From contig CANMIL010000002.1 of assembly GCA_947497895.1 (NCBI GenBank), positions 186,001 to 250,000 on the forward strand: 64,000 nucleotides of DNA, read 5' to 3'. The stretch is from an uncultured Tenacibaculum sp. (GTDB lineage Bacteria; Bacteroidota; Bacteroidia; Flavobacteriales; Flavobacteriaceae). The position numbers and the translations under genes were made by a program. The notes below the pieces were generated by a model that had not been told where the DNA came from, did no database searches, and saw only the letters and a program-made list of their open reading frames with translations. Shown piece by piece: positions 39,441 to 49,386 of the stretch. Each line of letters begins with the position of its first letter. Within the stretch, counting starts at the first letter, position 1.

Positions 39441-39986
39441 ATGGCAAAGTTCTATGAGTCAATAAACAAAAGAGTAAAAGAGTTTATTGAACAACAAAAA
39501 ATGTTCTTCGTGGCTACTGCTCCTAAGGAAGGAAGAATAAATCTCTCTCCAAAAGGAATGGATACATTTAAAATACTTGACGATAAAAAAGTAGCTTGGT
39601 TAAGTGTTACTGGAAGTGGTAACGAAACATCGGCACACCTTTTAGAAAATGGAAGAATAACCATAATGTTCTGTGCTTTTAATGGAGCACCCAATATTGT
39701 TCGAATTTATGGTTCGGCTATTGAAGTATTGCCAGGAGATGAGGAATGGAGTCAGTATATTTCTCTTTTTCCAGAACTTCCAGGTACTCGCCAAATATTT
39801 CTAGTAAATGTTGAAACAATCCAAACCTCTTGTGGAATGTCGCTTCCTTATTATGAATATCAAGGTGAAAGAGAACAATTGAATGATTGGGCAGTAGGTA
39901 AAGGAGAAGATGGTATTAATACGTATTGGGAAGAAAGAAATCAAGTAAGTATTGACGGACTGAAAACAAAACTTTACAAAGACTGA
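39441..39986 (+). CDS. Pyridoxamine 5'-phosphate oxidase-family protein
   Basis: QQKMFFVATAPKEGRINLSPKGMDTFKILDDKKVAWLSVTGSGNETSAHLLENGRITIMFCAF. Confidence 0.88.
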   Translation: MAKFYESINKRVKEFIEQQKMFFVATAPKEGRINLSPKGMDTFKILDDKKVAWLSVTGSGNETSAHLLENGRITIMFCAFNGAPNIVRIYGSAIEVLPGDEEWSQYISLFPELPGTRQIFLVNVETIQTSCGMSLPYYEYQGEREQLNDWAVGKGEDGINTYWEERNQVSIDGLKTKLYKD

Positions 39987-40043
39987 TAAAAGTCATATTC
40001 TAGACTATTTATTGTACCTAATTTTGTCGTAAAGATATACGAT

Positions 40044-40178
40044 ATGAAGCAATTAGTTAATATTCCATTAGTTTCATGGACCAATGGAGCCATTATGATG
40101 ATTGTATTTGGTATTGTTAGTTTAGGGTTAGTAGCGACTCTTCTAATTTTAATGAATACTGGAAAAAAGAAGGAGTAG
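40044..40178 (+). CDS. Candidate 44-aa single-TM small protein
   Basis: MKQLVNIPLVSWTNGAIMMIVFGIVSLGLVATLLILMNTGKKKE*. Confidence 0.55.
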   Translation: MKQLVNIPLVSWTNGAIMMIVFGIVSLGLVATLLILMNTGKKKE

Positions 40179-40269
40179 CTATTGATTTAGTGATTTTTAA
40201 TAGTTGATTGTAAGAAGTGTTCTAAAAACCGGGTTGTTTTTCTTTTAGAACACTTCTTCTATTTTGTGC

Positions 40270-41448
40270 TTACTTGAAAGCATTTAGTCCAGTAATATCT
40301 AATCCAGTTATTAATAAGTGAATATCGTGTGTTCCTTCATAAGTTACCACACTTTCTAGGTTCATAGAATGCCTCATTATAGAGTAATCTCCTGTAATAC
40401 CCATACCGCCTAAAATCTGTCGAGCTTCACGAGCTATTTTTAAGGCCATTTCAACATTATTTCTTTTTGCCATAGAAATTTGAGCAGAAGAAGCCCTACC
40501 TTCATTTTTCAAAACTCCCAGTCTCCATGTTAAGAGTTGAGCTTTGGTAATTTCAGTAATCATTTCGGCAAGTTTCTTTTGTTGAAGTTGGAATTGAGCA
40601 ATAGGCTTTCCAAATTGAGTACGTTCTTTAGCATAACGTAAAGCAGTGTCATAACAGTCCATCGCGGCACCCAATGCTCCCCATGATATTCCGTATCTAG
40701 CAGAATCTAAACATTTTAAAGGAGCTCCAAGTCCTGATTTTCCTTCTAATAAATTTTCTTTTGGAACTTTCACATTATCAAAGATTAATTCACCTGTGAT
40801 TGAGGCTCTTAACGACCATTTGTTGTGTGTTTCTGGAGTAGAAAAACCTTCCATTCCTCGTTCAACAATTAATCCGTGAATTCTTCCTTCTTCATTCTTA
40901 GCCCAAACAACAGCAATATTTGCTATAGGAGAATTAGAGATCCACATTTTCGCACCATTTAACAAGTAATGGTCGCCCATATCTTTATATTTGGTTTCCA
41001 TTCCTCCAGGATTCGATCCATGATTTGGCTCCGTTAAACCAAAACAACCAATCCATTCGCCACTGGCAAGTTTAGGTAAGTATTTTTTCTTTTGAGCTTC
41101 ATTTCCATAGTTGAAAATAGGCCACATTACCAATGAAGATTGCACTGAAGCTGTAGAACGTATTCCACTATCACCTCTTTCGAGCTCTTGCATAATTAAA
41201 CCATATGAAATTTGATCTAACCCAGCACCTCCATACTCCTCAGGAATATAAGGACCAAAAGCACCCACTTCGGCAAGACCACCCACAAGAACTTCTGGAA
41301 ATTTTGAACGTTGTGCATAATCTTCAATAATAGGAGAAAGATTTTTCTTTACCCATTCACGTGTCGTATCACGCACTAATTTATGCTCTTCAGAAAGTAA
41401 ATCATCGACACCGTAGTAGTCAGGAGCTTGAAATAAATCAGGTTTCAT
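40270..41448 (-). CDS. Acyl-CoA dehydrogenase, probably glutaryl-CoA dehydrogenase type
   Basis: GCFGLTEPNHGSNPGGMETKY; RTQFGKPIAQFQL; ARQILGGMGITGDYSIMRHSMNLESVVTYEGTHDIH. Confidence 0.93.
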   Translation of the reverse strand: MKPDLFQAPDYYGVDDLLSEEHKLVRDTTREWVKKNLSPIIEDYAQRSKFPEVLVGGLAEVGAFGPYIPEEYGGAGLDQISYGLIMQELERGDSGIRSTASVQSSLVMWPIFNYGNEAQKKKYLPKLASGEWIGCFGLTEPNHGSNPGGMETKYKDMGDHYLLNGAKMWISNSPIANIAVVWAKNEEGRIHGLIVERGMEGFSTPETHNKWSLRASITGELIFDNVKVPKENLLEGKSGLGAPLKCLDSARYGISWGALGAAMDCYDTALRYAKERTQFGKPIAQFQLQQKKLAEMITEITKAQLLTWRLGVLKNEGRASSAQISMAKRNNVEMALKIAREARQILGGMGITGDYSIMRHSMNLESVVTYEGTHDIHLLITGLDITGLNAFK

Positions 41449-41585
41449 AAGTCTATTTTTAAGTTAATAAATTCATTGATTTTGAAAGATTTTAACAAAA
41501 TCAGTGAATATGTTAAAATATTGGTTCTTTCAAAAATACTTAAAAAAATGGTTATTCCTAACTGGTTTGCGTATGTTTGTACATT

Positions 41586-41969
41586 ATGAGATTTACTTTA
41601 GGAAGAGAGGAGCGATTAAAAAGTAGAAAATTAATAGGGAAATTATATGAAGAAGGAAAATCGATTAAAGTTTTTCCTCTGCGCATGGTTTATTTACAAA
41701 CCGAACATACTTCAAATTATCCTGCTCAGGTAGGTGTTTCTGTTCCCAAGCGGAATTTTAAAAGAGCAGTTGATAGAAATAGAATAAAAAGACTCTTAAG
41801 AGAAAGTTATCGCAAAGAGAAGCATACTATTTATTCAGAAGCCGACAAACCATTTGTGTTTATGATTTCTTATCTTGCAAAAGATGAATGGAAATATGCT
41901 GATATTGAGATGAAAATGAAAAAATTATTGTCGAATTTTATAACTGAAATTAATAAAGATGAAAAATAA
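41586..41969 (+). CDS. rnpA: Ribonuclease P protein component
   Basis: GVSVPKRNFKRAVDRNRIKRLLRESYR signature. Confidence 0.93.
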   Translation: MRFTLGREERLKSRKLIGKLYEEGKSIKVFPLRMVYLQTEHTSNYPAQVGVSVPKRNFKRAVDRNRIKRLLRESYRKEKHTIYSEADKPFVFMISYLAKDEWKYADIEMKMKKLLSNFITEINKDEK

Positions 41970-43584
41970 GAAGTTTGTTATTTGGGGTTTGATAGCCATC
42001 GTAGGAGTATTTTTCTCGTTTCAGTCACGATTCTTTGAAATAGCTAAACAAATTGAAATTTATAACAATTTGTTTAAGGAAATCAATATGAATTATATTG
42101 ATGAGGTTAATCCAGGCGATTTAACCGATAAGGCTATTAAAAATACACTAAGAAATTTAGATCCCTATACAAATTTTTACAACGAACAAGATGTTGAGGA
42201 TGCTAGAATACGAAGGGAAGGAGAATACGGTGGTATAGGAGTAATGACTTACTATACGAAAAAAGGAATTATTCTTTCCGAAATTTATAAAGGTTTTCCA
42301 GCGGATAAAGCTGGGTTAAAACCGGGAGATGTGATTGTTGAAGTTGATGGTCAATCTTTACTAGGTTTAGAAAATGAACAACTGTCTCAAATGCTTAAAG
42401 GATCTCCAGGGAAAGAAGTTTCGATTAAAGTCGTTAGCAACAATGAAACGAAAGAAATTAAAATAGAACTTGATAAGGTTGTCGTGAATCCAGTACCATT
42501 TTTCGATATGATTGATGAGGAAACTGGTTACGTCGTATTAACGCGTTTTATCAGTAGAAAAGCAACAGAAGAGGTCAAAAAAGCGATTGAGTCATTAAAG
42601 GAAAGGGGAATGACAAAATTGGTTTTCGATTTAAGGAGTAATCCAGGAGGATCCCTTTTCGATGCTATCAATATTACCAATTTATTTATTCCGAAGGGAG
42701 AAAGAGTTGTTGATACCAGAGGAAAAATTAGAAAAAACAGTCGTGTTTACAAAACAAGTAGAGCACCATTGGATACCGAAATGCCAGTTGTAGTTTTGAT
42801 TGACGACAGATCAGCTTCTGCTTCTGAAATTGTATCTGGAGCTTTACAAGATTACGACAGAGCGGTAGTTTTAGGAAAACGCTCTTTTGGTAAAGGATTG
42901 GTTCAACGTTATTACGAGTTGACCTATGGAACTCAAGCAAAAATTACTATTTCAAAGTACTATACACCAAGTGGTCGTTGTATTCAAGAATTAGATTATG
43001 CGAATAGAGATCCTAAAACAGGAAAAGTACCAAAGTTTTCTGATGGAGAGGTTTCTTCTTTTAAAACAAAAAATGGAAGAACTGTTTATGATGGAGGAGG
43101 TGTAACACCAGATGTAAAGTCAGAATTTTCTGATAAAAATGAAACAACTAAAACTCTTTTAAAGTCTAGAGCAGTCTTTAGTTTTGCTAACGATTACATT
43201 AGGAAAAAGGGAGTTGTTGATTCTTTGAGTTATCAATTTGATGATCTAGGGTTTAATGAGTTTACAAACTATTTGTTAACAAAAGACACCACTTTTGTAA
43301 CCAAGGAAGAAAGATTATTTAAAAAAGCTTACAAAGGAATTAAAGACAACGATAAAATAAAAAGTGAATATGAAAATCTTCAACTAAAATTGAAACAGGA
43401 AAAAGTAAAAGAAATCAGTAAGAATAAAGATGTACTTATGGCGCGCCTCGAAAAAGAGATTATAAAAAACTCTTTTTACAGAGAAGGAATGTACAAGTAT
43501 CAATTACAGAATGATGAGATAATTAAGCAAGCTGTAGATTTATTAAAAAACACCAAAAAGTATAACGCTATTCTTAAAAAATAA
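41959..43584 (+). CDS. S41-family C-terminal processing protease with PDZ domain
   Basis: PDZ GFPADKAGLKPGDVIVEVDG; DDRSASASEIVSGALQDYDRAVVLGKRSFGKGLVQ. Confidence 0.95.
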   Translation: MKNKKFVIWGLIAIVGVFFSFQSRFFEIAKQIEIYNNLFKEINMNYIDEVNPGDLTDKAIKNTLRNLDPYTNFYNEQDVEDARIRREGEYGGIGVMTYYTKKGIILSEIYKGFPADKAGLKPGDVIVEVDGQSLLGLENEQLSQMLKGSPGKEVSIKVVSNNETKEIKIELDKVVVNPVPFFDMIDEETGYVVLTRFISRKATEEVKKAIESLKERGMTKLVFDLRSNPGGSLFDAINITNLFIPKGERVVDTRGKIRKNSRVYKTSRAPLDTEMPVVVLIDDRSASASEIVSGALQDYDRAVVLGKRSFGKGLVQRYYELTYGTQAKITISKYYTPSGRCIQELDYANRDPKTGKVPKFSDGEVSSFKTKNGRTVYDGGGVTPDVKSEFSDKNETTKTLLKSRAVFSFANDYIRKKGVVDSLSYQFDDLGFNEFTNYLLTKDTTFVTKEERLFKKAYKGIKDNDKIKSEYENLQLKLKQEKVKEISKNKDVLMARLEKEIIKNSFYREGMYKYQLQNDEIIKQAVDLLKNTKKYNAILKK

Positions 43585-43617
43585 AACGATTGTATAACCT
43601 AATATTTGATTAAGCAT

Positions 43618-45300
43618 ATGTCAATACCTAACCAGAAAGAAAGAACTAGGGCTCAGGAATCTACAAGCGCAATTGAACGTTTGTATATTTCAATGAGACA
43701 CCTTTTTAGTCGTGGATTTTATAAACCAATGGGGGTTTCAGGAGAAACATTAAGAAAATCACTCTTAGCTTTAAGACCAGAAATATATGGTTCTATTGCT
43801 GAGAAAAAAACGGAGCTTAACGGATTAACTTATGTAATTGAAAGGTTACCTGAAGGAATAGAAGAATGTCAGTTTATTAATTTAACGGCCGATGAAGGAT
43901 ACAGAAATTCTAATTTCAAGGTAATTATTCCTCCAAAAAGGAGAAGAAACTGTTATCGAATCGATAAAGATCAAATGAACATTGAAATAACAAGAGGACG
44001 ATCTGAGATTTACGATATACTTACTCATTTAACTTTCTTGTTTATTGAATCTCATAAAATAAAAGATAGAGTTATGTTAGGCAACTCTGGAGAGAAGTTT
44101 ATTCGAGAATGGACACATTTAGAGGAAACAGTAATTTACAACAAATCGCTTTCAGATAATGAAAGAGATGTGATGATTGTACATTTAGCGAGTATACTGG
44201 GAAGAACGTATGATGAGGTTTATGATAGTTATAATGCTTTTGGAACAGATGAAAATCCTAATCGTTTCCTTCATTTAATGTACTGGTTAGGGAAGTTGGC
44301 GATAAATGAGGTTATTCATGATAAAAAGCGATCGATAAAATTTAGTTCTGTTTTAGTAGATGAAATTGGTCGTCATTATTATGGCGAAATTTGGGCGAAT
44401 AATATCAAGAAAACATTGTTAGATAATAGTTTAATTGATAGACCAATTCATATTATCAGTGCCAATATGCATAGTGTAATGAATACTATTTATGCTAAAA
44501 ACGCACTTCCAAAAGAAGCAAAGGAAAATGATACATTTGAATTGTTCGAATTATTAAGTAATTCGAATAGTGAGAGCTTACAATCGAAAGTAAAGAACTT
44601 TGCCTCTGAAAATGGACTGATCTACTTAAAGGATACTTCAGGAACAAATATTAATGTTCAGATTATTGATACGGATAAGTTAAATATAGACGCTACTGAC
44701 TTTGATAAAGTAAACTCAATAGATAAGAAGCCTGTTATTATTGTAATGGACTATGCTTTTGGTGAGCAAGCTTATGAAACTATGGATGAATTATTGAAGC
44801 CGTATAAGGTAAATGATTCAGAGATTCATTTAAATGTAGAATCAGTTTCCATAATGGGTAAGGCAGGAATTTTAGAAGGAGGAAAAGGAGATGTTATGAT
44901 TCCTTCTTCGCATATTTTTGAAGGAACTGCAGATAATTATCCTTTTAAAAATGAACTATCAAAGAATGACCTTGAAGGATTCGGCGTAGAAGTATTTGAT
45001 GGAGCCATGGTAACCGTATTAGGAACTTCTTTGCAAAACAAAGACCTGTTGAAGTTTTTCCATGATTCCACTTGGGATGTGATAGGACTGGAGATGGAAG
45101 GAGCCCATTATCAAAAAGCAATTCAATCTGCATCAAAAATTAGGGGAAACATCTCTGAAAATGTTAAAGTAAGGTATGCCTATTATGCTTCTGATAACCC
45201 ATTAGAAACGGGAGCAACATTGGCATCAGGAGGTTTAGGGATGAGTGGTGTTACACCAACGTATGCCATAACCCAAAAGATACTTGAACAAATATTTTAA
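43618..45300 (+). CDS. Conserved hypothetical protein, C-terminal half nucleoside-phosphorylase-like
   Basis: N-terminal MSIPNQKERTRAQESTSAIERLYISMRHLFSRGFYKPMGVSG; VIGLEMEGAHYQKAI and ETGATLASGG in C-terminus. Confidence 0.75.
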   Translation: MSIPNQKERTRAQESTSAIERLYISMRHLFSRGFYKPMGVSGETLRKSLLALRPEIYGSIAEKKTELNGLTYVIERLPEGIEECQFINLTADEGYRNSNFKVIIPPKRRRNCYRIDKDQMNIEITRGRSEIYDILTHLTFLFIESHKIKDRVMLGNSGEKFIREWTHLEETVIYNKSLSDNERDVMIVHLASILGRTYDEVYDSYNAFGTDENPNRFLHLMYWLGKLAINEVIHDKKRSIKFSSVLVDEIGRHYYGEIWANNIKKTLLDNSLIDRPIHIISANMHSVMNTIYAKNALPKEAKENDTFELFELLSNSNSESLQSKVKNFASENGLIYLKDTSGTNINVQIIDTDKLNIDATDFDKVNSIDKKPVIIVMDYAFGEQAYETMDELLKPYKVNDSEIHLNVESVSIMGKAGILEGGKGDVMIPSSHIFEGTADNYPFKNELSKNDLEGFGVEVFDGAMVTVLGTSLQNKDLLKFFHDSTWDVIGLEMEGAHYQKAIQSASKIRGNISENVKVRYAYYASDNPLETGATLASGGLGMSGVTPTYAITQKILEQIF

Positions 45301-45304
45301 AAAC

Positions 45305-46342
45305 ATGAGTAATCATAAAAACGAAGAAGAAGTAGATTTAGGTTCGTTATTTTTAATTATCGGTAAAGGTTTTTCCAAGGTTTTCAATTTTATTGGGAAG
45401 GTTTTTAGTTCTATTTTCTATTTCTTCATCGAAATATTGTTATTCTTCAAAAAGAATTATAAAAAGCTTGGAATAGCATTTGTTATTGGGGCAATTGCAG
45501 GATTAGTCCTTGAATTAAAAGAAGAAGACAGCTATAGTTCTAATCTTTTAGTACAAACAAATTTTAACAGTGCACGTCAGTTATATAGTAATATAGAGTT
45601 TTATAACAATCTTGTAAAACAAAAGAGAATTGACCTTTTAGAAAAAACATTTGGAATAAACGCTGAAGAGGCCAAGTCTTTAAAAAAGTTTAAGGTGCAA
45701 CCTATAATTAATGGGAATGATTTGATTACAACCTATGATGAATTAATTCTACAGATTGATACGTCTACGGTAAAAAGCTATCCTTTTTCTGAGTTTAAGA
45801 GAACATTTACTAAATTCAATTATAAAGTCCATGATATAGAGGTACAGTCCTCAAAACAGGATGTTTTTTCAAAGTTAGATGATGTAATTATCGGTTCAGT
45901 TATTGAAAACAAGTATTTTAATAAATTGAAAGAACTTACGAATGAAAACTTAAACAGAACCGATGCATTACTAAGGAAAAATTTATCTCAAGCTGATTCA
46001 CTTCATAACATTTATAAAAGAGTTCTTTTGGAAGAGGCGAAGGTTGCAAATCAAGGAACAAACATAGATTTGGGAAGTACTCAAAAGGACAATAAAGAAT
46101 TAGAGTTGTTTGCAACAGCTTTAGAAATTAATAAGGAATTGAAGAGTGTAAGTGAGGAAAAAACTGAAAAATCAGAAATTATAAATGTTATTTCGAACTT
46201 TCAGACTATTGGGCATAGAATTCAAGGAGTTTCAGAGAATAAGTCTGTTCAATTTGCTTTACTTTCGCTTTCATTTATGATTCTTTACCTTCTTTTGGTA
46301 AAACTGAATAAATACCTTGAAAATTACAGCAGCACTAAATAA
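45305..46342 (+). CDS. Wzz-like chain-length/membrane protein
   Basis: N- and C-terminal TM segments flanking coiled-coil region; first gene of polysaccharide cluster. Confidence 0.65.
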   Translation: MSNHKNEEEVDLGSLFLIIGKGFSKVFNFIGKVFSSIFYFFIEILLFFKKNYKKLGIAFVIGAIAGLVLELKEEDSYSSNLLVQTNFNSARQLYSNIEFYNNLVKQKRIDLLEKTFGINAEEAKSLKKFKVQPIINGNDLITTYDELILQIDTSTVKSYPFSEFKRTFTKFNYKVHDIEVQSSKQDVFSKLDDVIIGSVIENKYFNKLKELTNENLNRTDALLRKNLSQADSLHNIYKRVLLEEAKVANQGTNIDLGSTQKDNKELELFATALEINKELKSVSEEKTEKSEIINVISNFQTIGHRIQGVSENKSVQFALLSLSFMILYLLLVKLNKYLENYSSTK

Positions 46343-46347
46343 TTAGC

Positions 46348-46884
46348 ATGAAAATTACCCCAACAAAACTTAACGATTGTTTTGTAATTGAACCAAAAGT
46401 TTTTAAAGACGATCGAGGATATTTTTTTGAGAGTTTTAATAGTGAAAAGTTTCATAAAATTACGGGGTTAGACGCAAATTTTGTACAAGACAATGAAGCC
46501 TTTTCAAATAGAGGTGTTTTGCGTGGACTCCATTTTCAAAAAGGAGAATATGCACAAACGAAGTTGGTAAGAGTGATTCAGGGAAGTGTTTTGGATGTGG
46601 TTGTTGATTTAAGAAAAAATTCGTCCAGTTATGGAAAACATTTTTCAATAGTACTTTCTGGAGAAAATAAAAAACAACTGTTCGTTCCTAGAGGTTTTGC
46701 GCACGGGTATTCAGTACTTGAGAACAATACTATTTTCGCTTACAAATGTGATAATTTTTATAACAAAGAATCTGAGGGTGGAATTATTTATAATGATAGT
46801 TTTTTGAATATCGATTGGATGTTAAAAGAAGAGGAAATTGAATTATCTGAGAAGGATAAGGTACTACCTAATTTCAACTTTTAA
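46348..46884 (+). CDS. rfbC: dTDP-4-dehydrorhamnose 3,5-epimerase
   Basis: FKDDRGYFFESFN; FVQDNEAFSNRGVLRGLHFQKGEYAQTKLVRVIQGSVLDVVVDLR. Confidence 0.95.
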   Translation: MKITPTKLNDCFVIEPKVFKDDRGYFFESFNSEKFHKITGLDANFVQDNEAFSNRGVLRGLHFQKGEYAQTKLVRVIQGSVLDVVVDLRKNSSSYGKHFSIVLSGENKKQLFVPRGFAHGYSVLENNTIFAYKCDNFYNKESEGGIIYNDSFLNIDWMLKEEEIELSEKDKVLPNFNF

Positions 46885-47073
46885 TATTCCCATTCTAAAG
46901 TAAATTTAATATGGTATTTATAAGTTTGGTTAAACCAAAATAGGGTTTTATTAGAGTTTCATGTTTAATAATAGAAGAAAAATAAGAAAAGAAATGAATA
47001 AACTATTGTTGGAAATCACATAGTTAAAATGAAATGCTTCGACTTAGGTTAACTAACAAAGATTTAAATTAAA

Positions 47074-48204
47074 GTGAAAAAACTACTAATCTTATCGAAT
47101 ATTTCTTCAAAAAAATATGGAGATTCCACCAGACCTTATTATTTAGGAAAATATTTGAGCAAGTATTTTTCCACAACACAAGTTTGTAAAACAGAGATAC
47201 TTGAAAATACTATTAAATATGAGAAACTACTTGAGAAGGTTTCGTTTTCAAGACCATTGTCTATTTATAAGGTTGTTAGAGAGGTAGATAAAAGAGTAAA
47301 AAGGAAAGATTTAGATATACTTTATACTCATCAACTTCTATTTAGCGTTATTGGGGCGTTGGTAAAAGTTATGAACCCAGATTTGTCTTTTTATACAGAC
47401 TTTCATACAAGTGCATATTTTGAACTAAAACATGAACCAAGTAAAGGATTTAAAAACTTGGTTAGAAAAGCTTTTATACCACTTCTTGAAAAATTTGTTT
47501 GTAAAAAATCAGATTCAATTATAACAGTATCAAAGGAAACCAAAGAACTCTTAATTGAGTATTATTCTGTAAACGAACAAAAGGTTTATATAGTTAAGAA
47601 TGCTACTGATATAGAGGTGATAAAGAAAGGTGATGGTTTTAATAATGCTAAACTAAAACAATATAATTTAAACAAGGAGAAAGATATTTTAGCCATTTTT
47701 CCAAACCCTCGTGATGGTTTTATTAGTAATGAGTTAGCTATGGACTTTTTATTGGAGGTTGCCAATAGAATTAAACATATAAATGCGAATATTAAAATGG
47801 TGATTTTAGGAGGAGGAAATGTACCGAAACAATACCCCGATAATGTAATATTTACAGGTTATGTTGAAGAATATAATAAATGGTTGAATACCGCTGATGT
47901 TTGTATAGCAACGTATCCTTCAAACGCGGTATGCGGAGGCGTACGAAATAAAATTTGCGATTATCTGGCTGTTGGAAAACCAATTATTGCAACAAAGGAA
48001 AGTATGAGGGGTTTTGACGATTTAATTAAAGATGTTAACTATTACGAATGTAATACAATAGAATCCTTTGCCGAAGTACTTGCTAAGTTCGACAAAAAAA
48101 AGGGTAAGATTAATAAAATGATTTTATCAAATTTTAAGAAAAGAGAGGAGTATAGCTGGAAAAATAGAGCAGAAGAATTAGTAAATGTTTTTAATAATAT
48201 ATAA
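47074..48204 (+). CDS. Glycosyltransferase family 4-like
   Basis: DSIITVSKETKELLIEYY...DYLAVGKPIIATKESMRGFDDLI; GTG start. Confidence 0.85.
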   Translation: MKKLLILSNISSKKYGDSTRPYYLGKYLSKYFSTTQVCKTEILENTIKYEKLLEKVSFSRPLSIYKVVREVDKRVKRKDLDILYTHQLLFSVIGALVKVMNPDLSFYTDFHTSAYFELKHEPSKGFKNLVRKAFIPLLEKFVCKKSDSIITVSKETKELLIEYYSVNEQKVYIVKNATDIEVIKKGDGFNNAKLKQYNLNKEKDILAIFPNPRDGFISNELAMDFLLEVANRIKHINANIKMVILGGGNVPKQYPDNVIFTGYVEEYNKWLNTADVCIATYPSNAVCGGVRNKICDYLAVGKPIIATKESMRGFDDLIKDVNYYECNTIESFAEVLAKFDKKKGKINKMILSNFKKREEYSWKNRAEELVNVFNNI

Positions 48205-49386
48205 ATGATTAAAAGCATCGCTCAAATATTTTCTATGCATGTTATTGTAAAAGCGATAGGGCTTTTAACATTTGTAATTATCCTTGAGTTTTTTAGCTTA
48301 GAGGAGTTTGGGAAATATAGTTATCTTCTTTTAGTTTTACATTTAATTGGAGTTATTGTAGACCCTTTTACAGCTTCTTACTTAGTGGATTTTAAGATAG
48401 CTCAATATAAAAAGTACAATTTCGGTATATTTTTATTTAGCGTATTTTTATTACCTTTTTTTTATGTAACTCTCTATATTTTTAATATTTCTATAGAAAT
48501 AGAGGTTTTTCTTTTGTTTAGTTTGGCTTTTCTTGCTAATGGAATGCTGAAATCTTTTTTAAATGTTTATGAAGCTTTTTTTAAATATGGATTAATTGAT
48601 GTTTTCAGACAGTTGAGTATATTATTAAGTACATTGGGGTATTTTTATATTTTTGAAGAGTATGATTTTATTTGTTTGTTAAAAATAAATTATAGCACTA
48701 CGCTGTTAGTTATGTTAGTGTTAATACCTATATATATAAAAAAGGAGCATGTTTTTTTTGATATAAGATGTACAACATTAAAAGATCTTTTTTTTAAATC
48801 TAAATTTCTAATATTTTATACGGCGATTATCCCTTTATTTTCTTTTATAGATTCTTGGTTTATTGAAGAAACCTTGTTAGAGAGAGATTTAGGTTTATAT
48901 TCGTTTTCTTTGAAAATATATAATATATCGTTAATGCTAGTAATACCTATGTTTACAGTTCTAAATATTAGACAAATTGAAATAGCAAAGGCTGAAAAGT
49001 ATAATGATTTTTTAAAGAATAATTTTAAGAAAGTACTCGGTTATGCCTCATGTATTTTTATACTTTTTTTAGTTACTAATTATATAGTGTCATATCATAT
49101 TTATTTAGATTATAAAGAATCATTTACCAACACTTCAATTCTCTTGTTTGGTTCTTTGGTTGCTTATATAACAATGCCTTTTTCTTTTTTGATAGCTTAT
49201 AGAAAGTATAAAGTATTATTTATGATTGCATTGATATCTATATTTTTAAATGTTTTATTAAATACGTTGTTTATAGAAAAATATGGAACAATAATAGCGG
49301 CATTATCGACTGTTTTATCTCAAATCATAGTTAATTTTGGTTCGGCTTTAATATCTTTTTTCATGTTTAAAGAAGAGGAAAAATGA
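48205..49386 (+). CDS. Polysaccharide flippase (Wzx-like)
   Basis: About 12 TM segments, FSLEEFGKYSYLLLVLHLIG N-terminal motif. Confidence 0.85.
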   Translation: MIKSIAQIFSMHVIVKAIGLLTFVIILEFFSLEEFGKYSYLLLVLHLIGVIVDPFTASYLVDFKIAQYKKYNFGIFLFSVFLLPFFYVTLYIFNISIEIEVFLLFSLAFLANGMLKSFLNVYEAFFKYGLIDVFRQLSILLSTLGYFYIFEEYDFICLLKINYSTTLLVMLVLIPIYIKKEHVFFDIRCTTLKDLFFKSKFLIFYTAIIPLFSFIDSWFIEETLLERDLGLYSFSLKIYNISLMLVIPMFTVLNIRQIEIAKAEKYNDFLKNNFKKVLGYASCIFILFLVTNYIVSYHIYLDYKESFTNTSILLFGSLVAYITMPFSFLIAYRKYKVLFMIALISIFLNVLLNTLFIEKYGTIIAALSTVLSQIIVNFGSALISFFMFKEEEK

